This document shows positions 52,535 to 60,905 of a stretch of 64,000 nucleotides of DNA, piece after piece. The translations under genes were made by a program, and so were the position numbers. Below the pieces are notes generated by a model that did no database searches, was not told the DNA's origin, and saw nothing but the letters and a program-made list of their open reading frames with translations. Source of the DNA: Jiangella ureilytica (GTDB taxonomy: Bacteria > Actinomycetota > Actinomycetes > Jiangellales > Jiangellaceae); the NCBI RefSeq assembly GCF_004348545.1, contig NZ_SMKL01000004.1, forward strand, positions 1 to 64,000. Direction: 5' to 3'. Within the stretch, counting starts at the first letter, position 1. Every line of letters starts with the position of its first letter.

Positions 52535-53779
52535 GTGGGACACATCCAGGACCGCTGGTACCGGCAGAAGATCGACCCGGAGTCGGGCCAGCCGGTGTTC
52601 AGCTCGTCCGGCCGCCCGGTGCTGGAGAAGACCGAGCTGCACGGCACCGGCATGCGGTACAAGGTGCGCTACCTCTCGCCGGACAACAAAGAGCGATCGA
52701 AGTCGTTCCCGGATCGGCAGAAGCGGCAGGCTGAGGACTTCCTCATCGGGGTCGAGGCGGACAAGCGCGAGGGGCGCTACATCGACCCGGCGGCGTCGGC
52801 CATCACCTTTCGGCAACAGGCCGAGAACTGGCTGAAAGGACAGTCACCGGACCCCGGCACGCGCGAGGTGTTGCGCAGCCGTCTGACGAGCCGGATCTAT
52901 CCGTCCTTCGGCGACGTGCGGGTGGGCCGGATCACGCCGTCGATGGTGCGTGACTGGCTGGGGGAACTGGAAGAGCGCCGATATGCCTCGAACTACCAGG
53001 TGGCGTTGTTCACGCTGGTGTCGGCGGTGCTCGATGCTGCGGTGGACGACCGGCTGATCCGCGACAACCCGTGCAAGGCCAAGACCGTAAGACGGCCGGT
53101 GGGCGCCAGTCCGAGAGTCGTGGTGTGGACGGAGAAGCGGGTGCACGCCGTGCGCGCCGGCCTGGGGGAGCGATTCGGTGTGACTGTGCCGCTCGGGTCC
53201 GGGCTCGGCCTGCGACAGGGGGAGATCCTGGCGATCTCCCCCGACGACATCGACCGCTCAGCGAAGGTGGTCCTGGTCCAGCGGCAGCTCAAGACGGTCA
53301 AGGGCGTTCAGATGTTCGCGCTCCCGAAGGGCGGCAAGACCCGGACGGTCCCGGCGTCGGGCGGACTGATCGACGTTCTGGACGAGTACGGCGAGCAGTT
53401 CCCGCCGGTCGAGGTGAAGCTGCCCTGGCGCGTCCCTGACGGTGAGCCGGTCGCGGCTCGGTTGATGGTGACGGGCGAGAACGGTCGGCTGTACTCCGGT
53501 GACCTGTTCACGAAGGTGGTGTGGCAGCACGCGTTCAAGGCCGCTGGCCTGGTCTACCGACCGCGCGCGGACGGCATGCACGGGCTCCGGCACTTCTACG
53601 CCTCGATGCTGCTTGCCCGCGGGGTCTCGGTGAAGGAGCTGGCCGAGTACCTGGGACACGCCGACGCGGGCTTCACGCTGCGGACCTACACCCACCTCGT
53701 GCCGTCCAGCCACGAGAGGGCGCGACAGGCCATCGATGCCGTGTTCGGACCCGAAACTGACGGCCTGGAGACGGCCTGA
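52535..53779 (+). CDS. int: Tyrosine site-specific integrase
   Basis: A 414-residue tyrosine recombinase. An N-terminal AP2-like/SAM-like DNA-binding part (about 1-160) precedes the catalytic domain with Arg in LGLRQGEI (near 230), His349-xx-Arg352 (HGLRH), His375 (LGHAD) and the nucleophile Tyr385 (TYTHL). It recombines the 63-bp att cores. The GTG start is nine bases after xis. It ends 51 bases from attR and is convergent with the target gene. Confidence 0.95.
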   Translation: MGHIQDRWYRQKIDPESGQPVFSSSGRPVLEKTELHGTGMRYKVRYLSPDNKERSKSFPDRQKRQAEDFLIGVEADKREGRYIDPAASAITFRQQAENWLKGQSPDPGTREVLRSRLTSRIYPSFGDVRVGRITPSMVRDWLGELEERRYASNYQVALFTLVSAVLDAAVDDRLIRDNPCKAKTVRRPVGASPRVVVWTEKRVHAVRAGLGERFGVTVPLGSGLGLRQGEILAISPDDIDRSAKVVLVQRQLKTVKGVQMFALPKGGKTRTVPASGGLIDVLDEYGEQFPPVEVKLPWRVPDGEPVAARLMVTGENGRLYSGDLFTKVVWQHAFKAAGLVYRPRADGMHGLRHFYASMLLARGVSVKELAEYLGHADAGFTLRTYTHLVPSSHERARQAIDAVFGPETDGLETA

Positions 53780-53811
53780 TCATGAAAACCGGCCCCGCAA
53801 GCGCCTCCGCG

Positions 53812-54981
53812 CTAGAAGCTCACAACCCCTTTGAGCAGCTGTCTTGCCATGACCATGCGCTGGATCTGGTTGGTGCCCTCGTAGATCTGGGTGATCTTCG
53901 CGTCGCGCATCATGCGCTCGACCGGGTAGTCGCGGGTGTAGCCGTAGCCGCCGAAGAGCTGCACCGCGTCGGTCGTCACCTGCATGGCGACGTCGGAGGC
54001 GAAGCATTTCGCCGCCGCGCCGAGGAAGCCGAGCGAGGACTCGTCGCGTTCGGAGGCGGCGGCCGCGCGGTAGACCATCTGCCGCGCGGCCTCGGTCTTC
54101 ATGGCCATGTCGGCGAGCATGAACTGGACGCCCTGGAAGTCGGCGACGGGGCGGCCGAACTGCTGGCGGTCCTGGACGTAGGCCGTGGCGGCGGCGACCG
54201 CGCCGGCGGCGATGCCGACGGCCTGGGCGCCGATGGTGACGCGGGTGTGATCGAGGGTGCGCAGCGCGATCTTCAGGCCCTGGCCGAGGTCGCCGACCAC
54301 GCGGTCACCGGGGATCCAGCACCGATCGAAGAGCAGCTCGCGCGTCGGCGAGCCCTTGATGCCGAGCTTGCGCTCCGGCGCGCCGACCGAGAAACCCTCG
54401 TCGGAGGACTCGACGACGAAGGCGGTGATGCCGCGCGAGCCCGCGGCGGGGTCGGTGACCGCCATGACGGTGTAGTACTGCGAGACGCCGGCGTTGGTGA
54501 TCCACGACTTCTGGCCCGACAGCACCCAGCCGTCGCCGTCCTGGACGGCGCGGGTCTTCATGGCGGCGGTGTCGGAGCCGGCCTCGCGCTCGGAGAGGCC
54601 GTAGGAGAACATCGCCTGCCCGGCCGCGACCGGCGGCAGGTACTTCTCCTTGACCGAGTTCGACGCCGCCAGCAGCAGCGGCATGGTGCCCAGCTTGTTG
54701 ACCGCCGGGATGAGCGACGACGACGCGCAGGCGCGGGCGACCTCTTCGATGACGATGCAGGTGGCCAGGGCGTCGGCACCCGCGCCGCCGTACTGCTCGG
54801 GGATGTGCGGGGCGTGGAAGTCGGCCGAGCGCAGGGCGTCGTAGGAGGCCTGCGGGAACGAGCTGGTCTCGTCGGCCTCGGCCGCGTGCGGCGCCACCTT
54901 GTCGGTGCAGAGCTCGCGCACCGCGGACCGGATCGCCTCGTGCTCGTCGCTGAGCCGGTACAGGTCGAAGTCGGCATCCAT
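53812..54981 (-). CDS. Acyl-CoA dehydrogenase (element target gene, restored)
   Basis: A 389-residue FAD-dependent dehydrogenase for acyl-CoA thioesters. It has [35 protein letters not shown], and [35 protein letters not shown] with the catalytic Glu. The gene carries the integrated element at its 3' end: the 63-bp core encodes from TQIYEGT to RQLLK, and the final residues GVVSF come from the element instead of the native GTVGF. The protein therefore keeps its full length. It probably acts in branched-chain or short-chain acyl-CoA oxidation. Confidence 0.93.
   Translation of the reverse strand: MDADFDLYRLSDEHEAIRSAVRELCTDKVAPHAAEADETSSFPQASYDALRSADFHAPHIPEQYGGAGADALATCIVIEEVARACASSSLIPAVNKLGTMPLLLAASNSVKEKYLPPVAAGQAMFSYGLSEREAGSDTAAMKTRAVQDGDGWVLSGQKSWITNAGVSQYYTVMAVTDPAAGSRGITAFVVESSDEGFSVGAPERKLGIKGSPTRELLFDRCWIPGDRVVGDLGQGLKIALRTLDHTRVTIGAQAVGIAAGAVAAATAYVQDRQQFGRPVADFQGVQFMLADMAMKTEAARQMVYRAAAASERDESSLGFLGAAAKCFASDVAMQVTTDAVQLFGGYGYTRDYPVERMMRDAKITQIYEGTNQIQRMVMARQLLKGVVSF
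53831..53893. repeat. attR, 63-bp core repeat
   Basis: A perfect direct copy of 39625-39687, lying inside the acyl-CoA dehydrogenase reading frame, 51 bases after the integrase stop. Confidence 0.93.
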
Positions 54982-55093
54982 TCCCTGATGCTACTCGTGG
55001 GTAGCCTCGCTGTGGCAAGTGCGCCGTGGCGAGCGCCCCAGCCGACTTGTAGCCTCGACCCGACGAACCGGCCACAACGGGTGGGATCTGATC

Positions 55094-56410
55094 GTGAGCT
55101 TGCGCATCTCCGTCATCGGCACCGGCTACCTGGGCGCGGTCCACGCCGTGGGCATGGCCGAGCTCGGCTACACCGTCGTCGGCATCGACGTCGACGCCGA
55201 CAAGGTCGCCGCGCTCGCCCGTGGCGAGGCGCCGTTCTACGAGCCGGGGCTGGACGAGCTGCTGGCCAAGCACTCCGGCACCGGCCGGCTCAGCTTCACC
55301 ACCGACTTCGCCGCGGCCGCCGACGCCGACGTGCACTTCATCTGCGTCGGCACCCCGCAGCGCCGCGACAGCATGGCCGCCGACCTGCGCTACGTCGAGG
55401 GCGCCGTCGACTCCCTCGCACCGCACCTGACCACCCAGTGCCTCGTCGTCGGCAAGTCGACGGTGCCGGTGGGGACGGCGGCGGCGCTGGCCGACCGGCT
55501 GGCCAAGACCGCGCCCGTCGGGGCCGGCGCCGAGCTGGCCTGGAACCCCGAGTTCCTGCGCGAGGGCTACGCCGTCGAGGACACCCTGCACCCGGACCGC
55601 CTCGTCTTCGGCGTCACGTCCGCCGAGGCGGAGCGGCGGCTGCGCGAGGTCTACGCGCGCGCCATCGACGACGGCACCCCGGTCATCGTCACCGACCTGC
55701 CGACGGCGGAGCTGGTCAAGGTGTCCGCCAACGCCTTCCTCGCCACGAAGATCTCCTTCATCAACGCCATGGCCGAGATCAGCGAGGTCGCCGGCGCCGA
55801 CGTCACCAAGCTCGCCGACGCCATCGGGCACGACGCCCGCATCGGCCGCAGGTTCCTCAACGCCGGCATCGGGTTCGGCGGCGGCTGCCTGCCGAAGGAC
55901 ATCCGCGCCTTCATGGCCCGCGCCGGCGAGCTGGGCGCCTCGCACTCGCTGGCGTTCCTCGCCGAGATCGACGCCATCAACCTGCGGCGCCGCCAGCGCG
56001 TGGTCGACATCGTCCGCGAACTGGCCGGCGGCAGCGTCGCCAACCGCCGGGTCGCCGTGCTGGGCGCGGCGTTCAAGCCGCACTCCGACGACGTCCGCGA
56101 CTCGCCCGCGCTGAACATCGCCGGGCAGCTGCACTTGCAGGGCGCACGGGTGTCCGTGTACGACCCCAAGGCCACCGAGAACGCCCGCAAGATCTTCCCG
56201 ACCCTGCCGTACGCCGAGTCCGCCCTCGACGCCTGCCGGGGCGCGCACGTGGTCCTGCACCTCACCGAGTGGCAGGAGTTCCGCGACCTCGACCCCGTCG
56301 AGCTGGCCCGCATGGTCGAGAACCCCGTGGTGGTCGACGGGCGCAACTGCCTCGACGCCGACGCCTGGCGGGCCGCCGGCTGGACCTACCGGGGCCTCGG
56401 GCGGCCCTGA
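55094..56410 (+). CDS. ugd: UDP-glucose 6-dehydrogenase
   Basis: A 438-residue enzyme oxidising UDP-glucose to UDP-glucuronate for surface polysaccharides. ISVIGTGYLGAVHAVGMAELGYTV is the NAD-binding opening. ELVKVSANAFLATKISFINAMAE holds the active-site lysine, and GIGFGGGCLPKDIRAF holds the catalytic cysteine (near residue 260). The C-terminal UDP-binding domain includes LGAAFKPHSDDVRDSP. The GTG at 55094 is chosen because it places the Rossmann strand at residue 5. Confidence 0.94.
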   Translation: MSLRISVIGTGYLGAVHAVGMAELGYTVVGIDVDADKVAALARGEAPFYEPGLDELLAKHSGTGRLSFTTDFAAAADADVHFICVGTPQRRDSMAADLRYVEGAVDSLAPHLTTQCLVVGKSTVPVGTAAALADRLAKTAPVGAGAELAWNPEFLREGYAVEDTLHPDRLVFGVTSAEAERRLREVYARAIDDGTPVIVTDLPTAELVKVSANAFLATKISFINAMAEISEVAGADVTKLADAIGHDARIGRRFLNAGIGFGGGCLPKDIRAFMARAGELGASHSLAFLAEIDAINLRRRQRVVDIVRELAGGSVANRRVAVLGAAFKPHSDDVRDSPALNIAGQLHLQGARVSVYDPKATENARKIFPTLPYAESALDACRGAHVVLHLTEWQEFRDLDPVELARMVENPVVVDGRNCLDADAWRAAGWTYRGLGRP

Positions 56411-56413
56411 CGC

Positions 56414-57814
56414 TCAGCGGCGGATCGCCTTCGGCGTCGCCTCGAGTGCGGCCTGCCAGGCGCGGGCCGCGTCGATCATCCGCGGCTCGAGCGGACGGGG
56501 TGCGAACAGGTAGTTCATGTACTGAAGTGTGGGGTCGCCGACGACGACGTCGGTCTCGGCCAGCGGATCGGCGCCGTTCAGGTGGAAGAAGTGGTAGCCG
56601 AACCTGCTCATCAGCGCCGCCAGCACCTGCTCCGGCGCCTGGTCGGCCAGCACCTCGCAGAAGATCCACGGCCGGTGCCTGGCGACGACCTCGCGGGCGC
56701 CCCGGAGCACGTAGTGCTCGGTGGTCTCGGTGTCGATCTTGAGCACGGCTGGGACCGAGCCGGTGCGACGGAGGTAGCGGTCCAGCGGCTCGACGAGCAC
56801 GTCGAGCTGCCGCTTGGAGTCTCGGAACCCCTTGGCCAGCGAGTTGGACGCATCGCTCTTCTCCGAGAGGTAGAACGTGGCGACGCCCGGGACCTCGCCG
56901 GCAGCGACCTGCTCCAGTGGGTAGTCCAGGCCGTTGACGGCGGACAGCTGACGGGCCCAGCCCGCGACCTCCGGCGTCGGCTCGAACGCGACGACCTCAC
57001 GATCGGTGTAGGCGCGTGCGAGCAGCGAGTAGAGCCCCAGGTTGGCGCCGACGTCCCAGACGGCACCGGGCTGCACGGTGTCGCAGAGCGCCAGGAACCA
57101 GGCCATCGTCGTCGGCTCGTAGCCGCCGATTCCGGCCCGATCGAGGGTGCGTCCGACCATGGATGTCGCCGGCACCTCGACCCGCAACGCCGGCGGCTGG
57201 TGCCGGCCGTCGCCCGGCGGGACCGGAGCGGGCACCTCGAGGCGCAACCGGTCGGTGCCCTGCACCGGCCTGGCGCCGCCGCTCGGCGCGGTCACGGCGT
57301 CGAGCTCGGCCCTGACCGCGGCGAGCGTCTCGGCGCAGCTCTCGTGTCCCGCCAACGCCCTGGCGAGGACCGCCCGGAGGCGCGCCCAGTCCGGACTGCT
57401 GCCGTCGACGGTGACCGCCGCCAGGTTCGCCGCGGCGAGACCGGCGCCCGCCCCTGAGCGCTGCAGCGACAGGCCGGCCAGCACCCGCACGCTCGCGGCG
57501 TCGTCGATCTCGACCGCGTGCAGCAGCTCGACACCGCGCTCTGCCAGCTCGACGGCCAGCTCGCGGCTGACCGGCTCGGCCGGCAGCGCGTCGATGAGGA
57601 GCACCGCGCGCTCCTTCTCGGCCAGATCGTCGAGCACGCTCAGCGCCGCGGGCAGCTCGGCGGTGCGGATGGCCGACACCCGGACCACCGGGCGCTCGCT
57701 CGGGTCCGCCGCCCGCAGGCCGGCGAGCGCGGCATGGCCGGGCAACGGCGACCCGGCCCACGCGAGGTCGCCGGCGTGCGCGGCCTGCGACATGAGGAGG
57801 TCTCGGAGCAGCAT
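56414..57814 (-). CDS. FkbM-type SAM methyltransferase with unusual N-terminal half
   Basis: A 466-residue protein. The C-terminal part is an FkbM methyltransferase: VWDVGANLGLYSLLARAYT (SAM-binding loop, near 240), VVAFEPTPEVAGWARQLS, PAVLKIDTETTEHYVLRGA and WIFCEVL. It would methylate a hydroxyl on a glycan or lipid-linked sugar. The first 210 residues (helical, Ala/Leu-rich) are not part of the standard FkbM domain and are unrecognised. The ATG at 57814 follows AAGGG. Confidence 0.82.
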   Translation of the reverse strand: MLLRDLLMSQAAHAGDLAWAGSPLPGHAALAGLRAADPSERPVVRVSAIRTAELPAALSVLDDLAEKERAVLLIDALPAEPVSRELAVELAERGVELLHAVEIDDAASVRVLAGLSLQRSGAGAGLAAANLAAVTVDGSSPDWARLRAVLARALAGHESCAETLAAVRAELDAVTAPSGGARPVQGTDRLRLEVPAPVPPGDGRHQPPALRVEVPATSMVGRTLDRAGIGGYEPTTMAWFLALCDTVQPGAVWDVGANLGLYSLLARAYTDREVVAFEPTPEVAGWARQLSAVNGLDYPLEQVAAGEVPGVATFYLSEKSDASNSLAKGFRDSKRQLDVLVEPLDRYLRRTGSVPAVLKIDTETTEHYVLRGAREVVARHRPWIFCEVLADQAPEQVLAALMSRFGYHFFHLNGADPLAETDVVVGDPTLQYMNYLFAPRPLEPRMIDAARAWQAALEATPKAIRR

Positions 57815-57843
57815 CGGCGACCCTTCGCGAAAGGCGGCGGCGC

Positions 57844-59124
57844 CTACGGCTGGGCCTCGATGACCTCGGGCGGGATGTCGTCGCCGTTCTGAAGGGCGGT
57901 CCACAGCGCGCCGGCGAGCTCGGGATCCCAGGTGACGGTGTTGCCGACGGAGCCGAGTGGGACGGTGATCGTGGCACCGGAGCCGCCGGACACCGAGCCG
58001 ATGCCGCGGGCGAAGGCGAACATGTCCATGGGGCCGGTGTTCTCGTCGAGCACGAGCGCGTCGCCGCCGGCCAGCGCCGTGCGGGTGAGCTCGATGGGAT
58101 TGACCAGCGTGCCGGGCGACAGCGCCTTGTCGGCGATGGCGGAGATCAGCTCGCGCTGGCGCTGCACCCGGCCGATGTCGGAGGTCGGGTCGAAGTGCCG
58201 GGCCCGCGCGTAGCCGAGCGCATTGGGCCCGTCGAGAACCTGGCAGCCGGCCGGCAGGTCGATGTGCGCCTGCTCGTCCTGCACCGGCTCGTCGAGGCAC
58301 ATCTCGACGCCGCCGAGGGCGTCGACGATGCCGGCGAAGCCGCCGAAGCCGATCTGGACGTAGTCGTCGATGGCGACGCCGGTGGACGCCTCGATGGTCT
58401 GCACGAGCAGCGGCGCGCCGCCGAACGCGAACGCGGCGTTGATGCGGTTCTCGCCGTGCCCGGGGATGTCGACGACGGAGTCGCGGGGGATGCTGACGAG
58501 GGCGTTCTGGGCGCCGCCGCCGGGCACGTGCAGCAGCATGATGGTGTCGGTGCGCTGGCCCTCGGTGCTGCCGGTGCCCAGCTCGCTCTGCTCCTCGTCG
58601 GTGAGGTCCTCGCGGCTGTCGGAGCCGACCAGCAGGAACACCCGCCCCTCGGAGAGCGCCGAGCCGTGGTCCTCGGGAATGGCGTCGACCTTCTCGATGC
58701 GGCCCCACACGTACCAGATGAGCACGCCGAGGGCGACGACGATGACCAGCAGGATGGCGAGCAGCCAGCGGAAGAACCGGCCCGCGCCGGAGCGCCGCTT
58801 CTTCGGCCGGGCCGGGGGCTCGGCGCCGTCGCGGCGACGGCGGGTGGGCGGCGGCGTGGCGGGCGGGCCGCCGAGGCCGTCGGTGTCGGCCGGGCCGTAC
58901 GCGTCGGCCGGCATCATGCTGGTGCCGCCGGCCGGTGCGGCCATGGCAGGAGCGGGCTCCGCCGCCTGGGCAGACTCGTCGTCGCGTGGGCTGTGGGCCG
59001 TGCCGCCGCGATAGGAGACGCCGGGCACGTGGCCGGCCTGGTACGTGGTGACCTTGATCTCGGTCCCGCGTGCTCCGCCGTCCGCCCCGGGCGCCGCCAT
59101 GCCTGCATCGCCGTCTGGTCGCAT
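57844..59124 (-). CDS. LytR-CpsA-Psr (LCP) family protein 1
   Basis: A 426-residue membrane-anchored ligase that attaches lipid-linked glycopolymers to peptidoglycan. A cytoplasmic basic, Pro-rich N-terminus (about 1-110) leads to one membrane helix (WLLAILLVIVVALGVLIWYVW) and the extracellular LCP domain. Conserved arginines and aspartates appear in GSDSREDL, QRTDTIMLLHV, SIPRDSVVDIPG, RINAAFAFGG and ARARHFDPTSDIGR. TATGGT lies eight bases before the ATG; a GTG one codon earlier is equally possible. Confidence 0.9.
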   Translation of the reverse strand: MRPDGDAGMAAPGADGGARGTEIKVTTYQAGHVPGVSYRGGTAHSPRDDESAQAAEPAPAMAAPAGGTSMMPADAYGPADTDGLGGPPATPPPTRRRRDGAEPPARPKKRRSGAGRFFRWLLAILLVIVVALGVLIWYVWGRIEKVDAIPEDHGSALSEGRVFLLVGSDSREDLTDEEQSELGTGSTEGQRTDTIMLLHVPGGGAQNALVSIPRDSVVDIPGHGENRINAAFAFGGAPLLVQTIEASTGVAIDDYVQIGFGGFAGIVDALGGVEMCLDEPVQDEQAHIDLPAGCQVLDGPNALGYARARHFDPTSDIGRVQRQRELISAIADKALSPGTLVNPIELTRTALAGGDALVLDENTGPMDMFAFARGIGSVSGGSGATITVPLGSVGNTVTWDPELAGALWTALQNGDDIPPEVIEAQP

Positions 59125-59187
59125 CACGCTCGACCATACCGTCGCCGAACCACTCTGTAACCTGCCGATCGGCACCGGCGCGGCGCG

Positions 59188-59997
59188 TCAGCTGCGCAGG
59201 TCGACGGTGTCGCCGTCGCGCAGGCCGAACTCGAGCGCCGCAGAGCCGCCGTTGACGACCAGTTCGAGGAACCCGGGCCCCGAGCTGCCGGTGACCAGCG
59301 CGGCCGTGCCGGCCGGTACCTCGGACAGGTGGTCGTGGTAGCGCACCTTCGTCCGGCCGACGGCGACCCGGTCGCCCGCCGTCAGGGCCAGGTCGGCGGC
59401 CGTGCACGTGAGCTTGCAGTTGCCGAAGTTGTCGACCAGGGCGACCCGGACGCCGTCGGGCCGGTCGGGGACGGGCAGCTCGACCGGCGACGACGGAACG
59501 GGGCGCTCGTCGAGCACCCACTTCGCCAGCAGCGGCAGGTACCAGAGACTGCGGAACTGCGTGGCGGCGACGTCGACGGCGTCGGGCTCGCCGATGCGGG
59601 CCCACGAGCCGGCCGCGTCGAGCACCGTCGGCGCGTCGGTCACCTCGACCGAGTCGACGCCGAGGTGGCGGCGCACCGGGTCGAGCAGCAGCGGGTCGTA
59701 GGTCGAGAAGACTGTGTGCCGGCCGTGCCGGAACCAGCAGAACGGCGCGCCGTTGGGCCAGCTGCCGTCGCGCGGCGCGACGTTGACCAGCGTTGCCGTC
59801 GGGAAGCCGTCCTCGCCGAGCAGCCGCGTGGACAGCAGCACGTCGAGCAGGGTCAGCCCGGCCGCCTCGAGGGGCGCCGGCCCGCCGAGCGGCAGCACCA
59901 CCGGCGACCGGCCGAACAGCGCGGCCATGCGCGTGGTCAGCCGGGCCTGCGCGTTGGTGTCCGAACAGTCGGTCAGGTACGTGATCGGCGGATACAT
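59188..59997 (-). CDS. Divergent SAM hydrolase / halogenase (DUF62) family protein
   Basis: A 269-residue protein related to S-adenosylmethionine hydroxide adenosyltransferases, which split SAM into adenosine and methionine. The N-terminal ITYLTDCSDTNAQ aligns with the family's LTDFG opening, and LVDNFGNCKLT with the C-terminal IDxFGN motif. The middle VVDPGVG-type loop is replaced by LVNVAPRDGS. Catalytic identity is thus uncertain. The ATG at 59997 follows GAGGGG. A leader peptide and terminator lie upstream, so expression is probably attenuated. Confidence 0.72.
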   Translation of the reverse strand: MYPPITYLTDCSDTNAQARLTTRMAALFGRSPVVLPLGGPAPLEAAGLTLLDVLLSTRLLGEDGFPTATLVNVAPRDGSWPNGAPFCWFRHGRHTVFSTYDPLLLDPVRRHLGVDSVEVTDAPTVLDAAGSWARIGEPDAVDVAATQFRSLWYLPLLAKWVLDERPVPSSPVELPVPDRPDGVRVALVDNFGNCKLTCTAADLALTAGDRVAVGRTKVRYHDHLSEVPAGTAALVTGSSGPGFLELVVNGGSAALEFGLRDGDTVDLRS

Positions 59998-60043
59998 CGT
60001 TCCCCTCGGGGCCGGGAGGTGGGCATGACACGTCATGGGCAAC

Positions 60044-60073
60044 AAAAAAGGGCCCCCGCGTGTGCGGGAGCCC
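60044..60073 (-). terminator. Intrinsic terminator in the 5' leader of the DUF62 gene
   Basis: On the minus strand GGGC-T-CCCGC, loop ACAC, GCGGG-G-GCCC, then six T residues. It lies 47 bases before the DUF62 start and 21 bases after the leader peptide stop, the position of an attenuator. CCGCACA within it can alternatively pair with TGTGCGG in the leader ORF. Confidence 0.75.
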
Positions 60074-60093
60074 GGTGAGCTGACGTGGACGCG

Positions 60094-60141
60094 TCAGGCC
60101 AGCATCGAACGGCCGCACAAGGAGTGCAGCATTCGCATCAT
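60094..60141 (-). CDS. Leader peptide MMRMLHSLCGRSMLA
   Basis: A 15-codon frame between a promoter and an intrinsic terminator, ahead of a SAM-hydrolase-family gene. Four of the 15 residues are Met and one is Cys, fitting ribosome-stalling control by methionine or cysteine supply. Its codons for Cys-Gly (TGTGCGG, 60119 to 60113) are complementary to CCGCACA in the terminator (60067 to 60061), so ribosome position could decide which hairpin forms. It is seen directly; the regulatory role is inferred. Confidence 0.6.
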   Translation of the reverse strand: MMRMLHSLCGRSMLA

Positions 60142-60166
60142 GGCCTGGCCGTGCGTCACGTCACAG

Positions 60167-60196
60167 ACCGTACCTACGCGCGTTCGACGTGGTCAA
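60167..60196 (-). promoter_or_regulatory. Promoter of the leader peptide and DUF62 gene
   Basis: TTGACC (60196 to 60191) and TACGGT (60172 to 60167) on the minus strand, 18 bases apart. Transcription would begin near 60160, about 19 bases before the leader ATG. Confidence 0.6.
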
Positions 60197-60213
60197 GCCG
60201 TACGGTGGCGAGC

Positions 60214-60726
60214 ATGAGTCCCGAGGGCCGGCCGTCGTCGGCCGCGCAGACCAGCCTGTCGCGCATCATGACCGCGCTCGACACCAACCTGCTCGGCACC
60301 GTGCACGGTGGCGTCATCATGAAGCTCGTCGACGACGTCGCCGGCGCGGTGGCGCAGCGGCACTCCGGCGGACCGGCCGTCACGGCGTCGATGGACGAGA
60401 TGACGTTCCTCGAGCCGGTGCACGTCGGCAACCTCGTGCACGCGCACGCGAAGGTGAACTGGACCGGCCGGACGTCCATGGAGGTCGGCGTGCGGGTGGT
60501 CGCCGAGCCCTGGAACGAGGTCCGCCCGGCCACGCCGGTGGCCACGGCGTACCTCGTGTTCGTGGCGCTCGGGGCCGACGGCTCGCCGCGCGAGGTGCCG
60601 CCGGTGCTGCCCGAGACCGACGAGGACCGCCGCCGGTTCGCCGAGGCGGAGATCCGCCGGACGCACCGGCTGGCCCGGCGCGCCGCCATCCTGCGCTCCC
60701 GCGAGCAGGGTCTCGCCGACGTCTGA
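60214..60726 (+). CDS. Acyl-CoA thioesterase (hotdog fold)
   Basis: A 170-residue YciA/BACH-type thioesterase. RIMTALDTNLLGTVHGGVIMKLVDDVAGAVA carries the active-site Asn/Asp region and HGG motif of the family, and MDEMTFLEPVHVGNLVHAHAKVNWTGRTSMEVGVRV is the central hotdog sheet. It hydrolyses acyl-CoA to free acid and CoA. TACGGT ends seven bases before the ATG, so the transcript is probably leaderless. Its promoter overlaps the divergent leader-peptide promoter. Confidence 0.9.
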   Translation: MSPEGRPSSAAQTSLSRIMTALDTNLLGTVHGGVIMKLVDDVAGAVAQRHSGGPAVTASMDEMTFLEPVHVGNLVHAHAKVNWTGRTSMEVGVRVVAEPWNEVRPATPVATAYLVFVALGADGSPREVPPVLPETDEDRRRFAEAEIRRTHRLARRAAILRSREQGLADV

Positions 60727-60905
60727 CGGACGGTTCGAGCGGGTCTGAGTGGGTATGCCTGGCTTCGTCCCCAAGAGTGTGACTCGTGTGACGGAAGAGA
60801 CGCTTGGGTTCGGCGTGCCGCCCGTGAGATCGCGATGCCTTGTGGTGATACTGACGAAGCGGTGAGCGTGGGGACTCGCCGGCTCGTCCGGTTTGGGGGA
60901 TGTGC

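Larger units (their letters stand above)
39625..53893. mobile_element. Actinomycete integrative and conjugative element (AICE)
   Basis: The element is bounded by 63-bp perfect direct repeats (39625-39687 and 53831-53893), one unit being about 14.2 kb. It has the AICE core in order: Pra-like activator, small zinc-ribbon genes, FtsK-type DNA-transfer protein, RepSA-like initiator, excisionase and tyrosine integrase next to the right end. It has no relaxase or type IV secretion genes, as expected for elements that transfer double-stranded DNA. Cargo includes a VapBC-type pair, a PIN-like gene and a lower-GC three-gene operon. The target is a protein-coding gene rather than the usual tRNA gene. 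Confidence 0.93.

Noticed and set aside
57816-60118. Continuous minus-strand frame extending the FkbM gene upstream for 2.3 kb
   Set aside because: It runs out of frame through the LCP and DUF62 genes and has Arg-rich shadow composition. The FkbM start at 57814 has a ribosome site.
60044-60196. SAM riboswitch
   Set aside because: The leader is only about 165 bases and shows no SAM-I, SAM-II or SAM-IV core. A small ORF and terminator explain it better.
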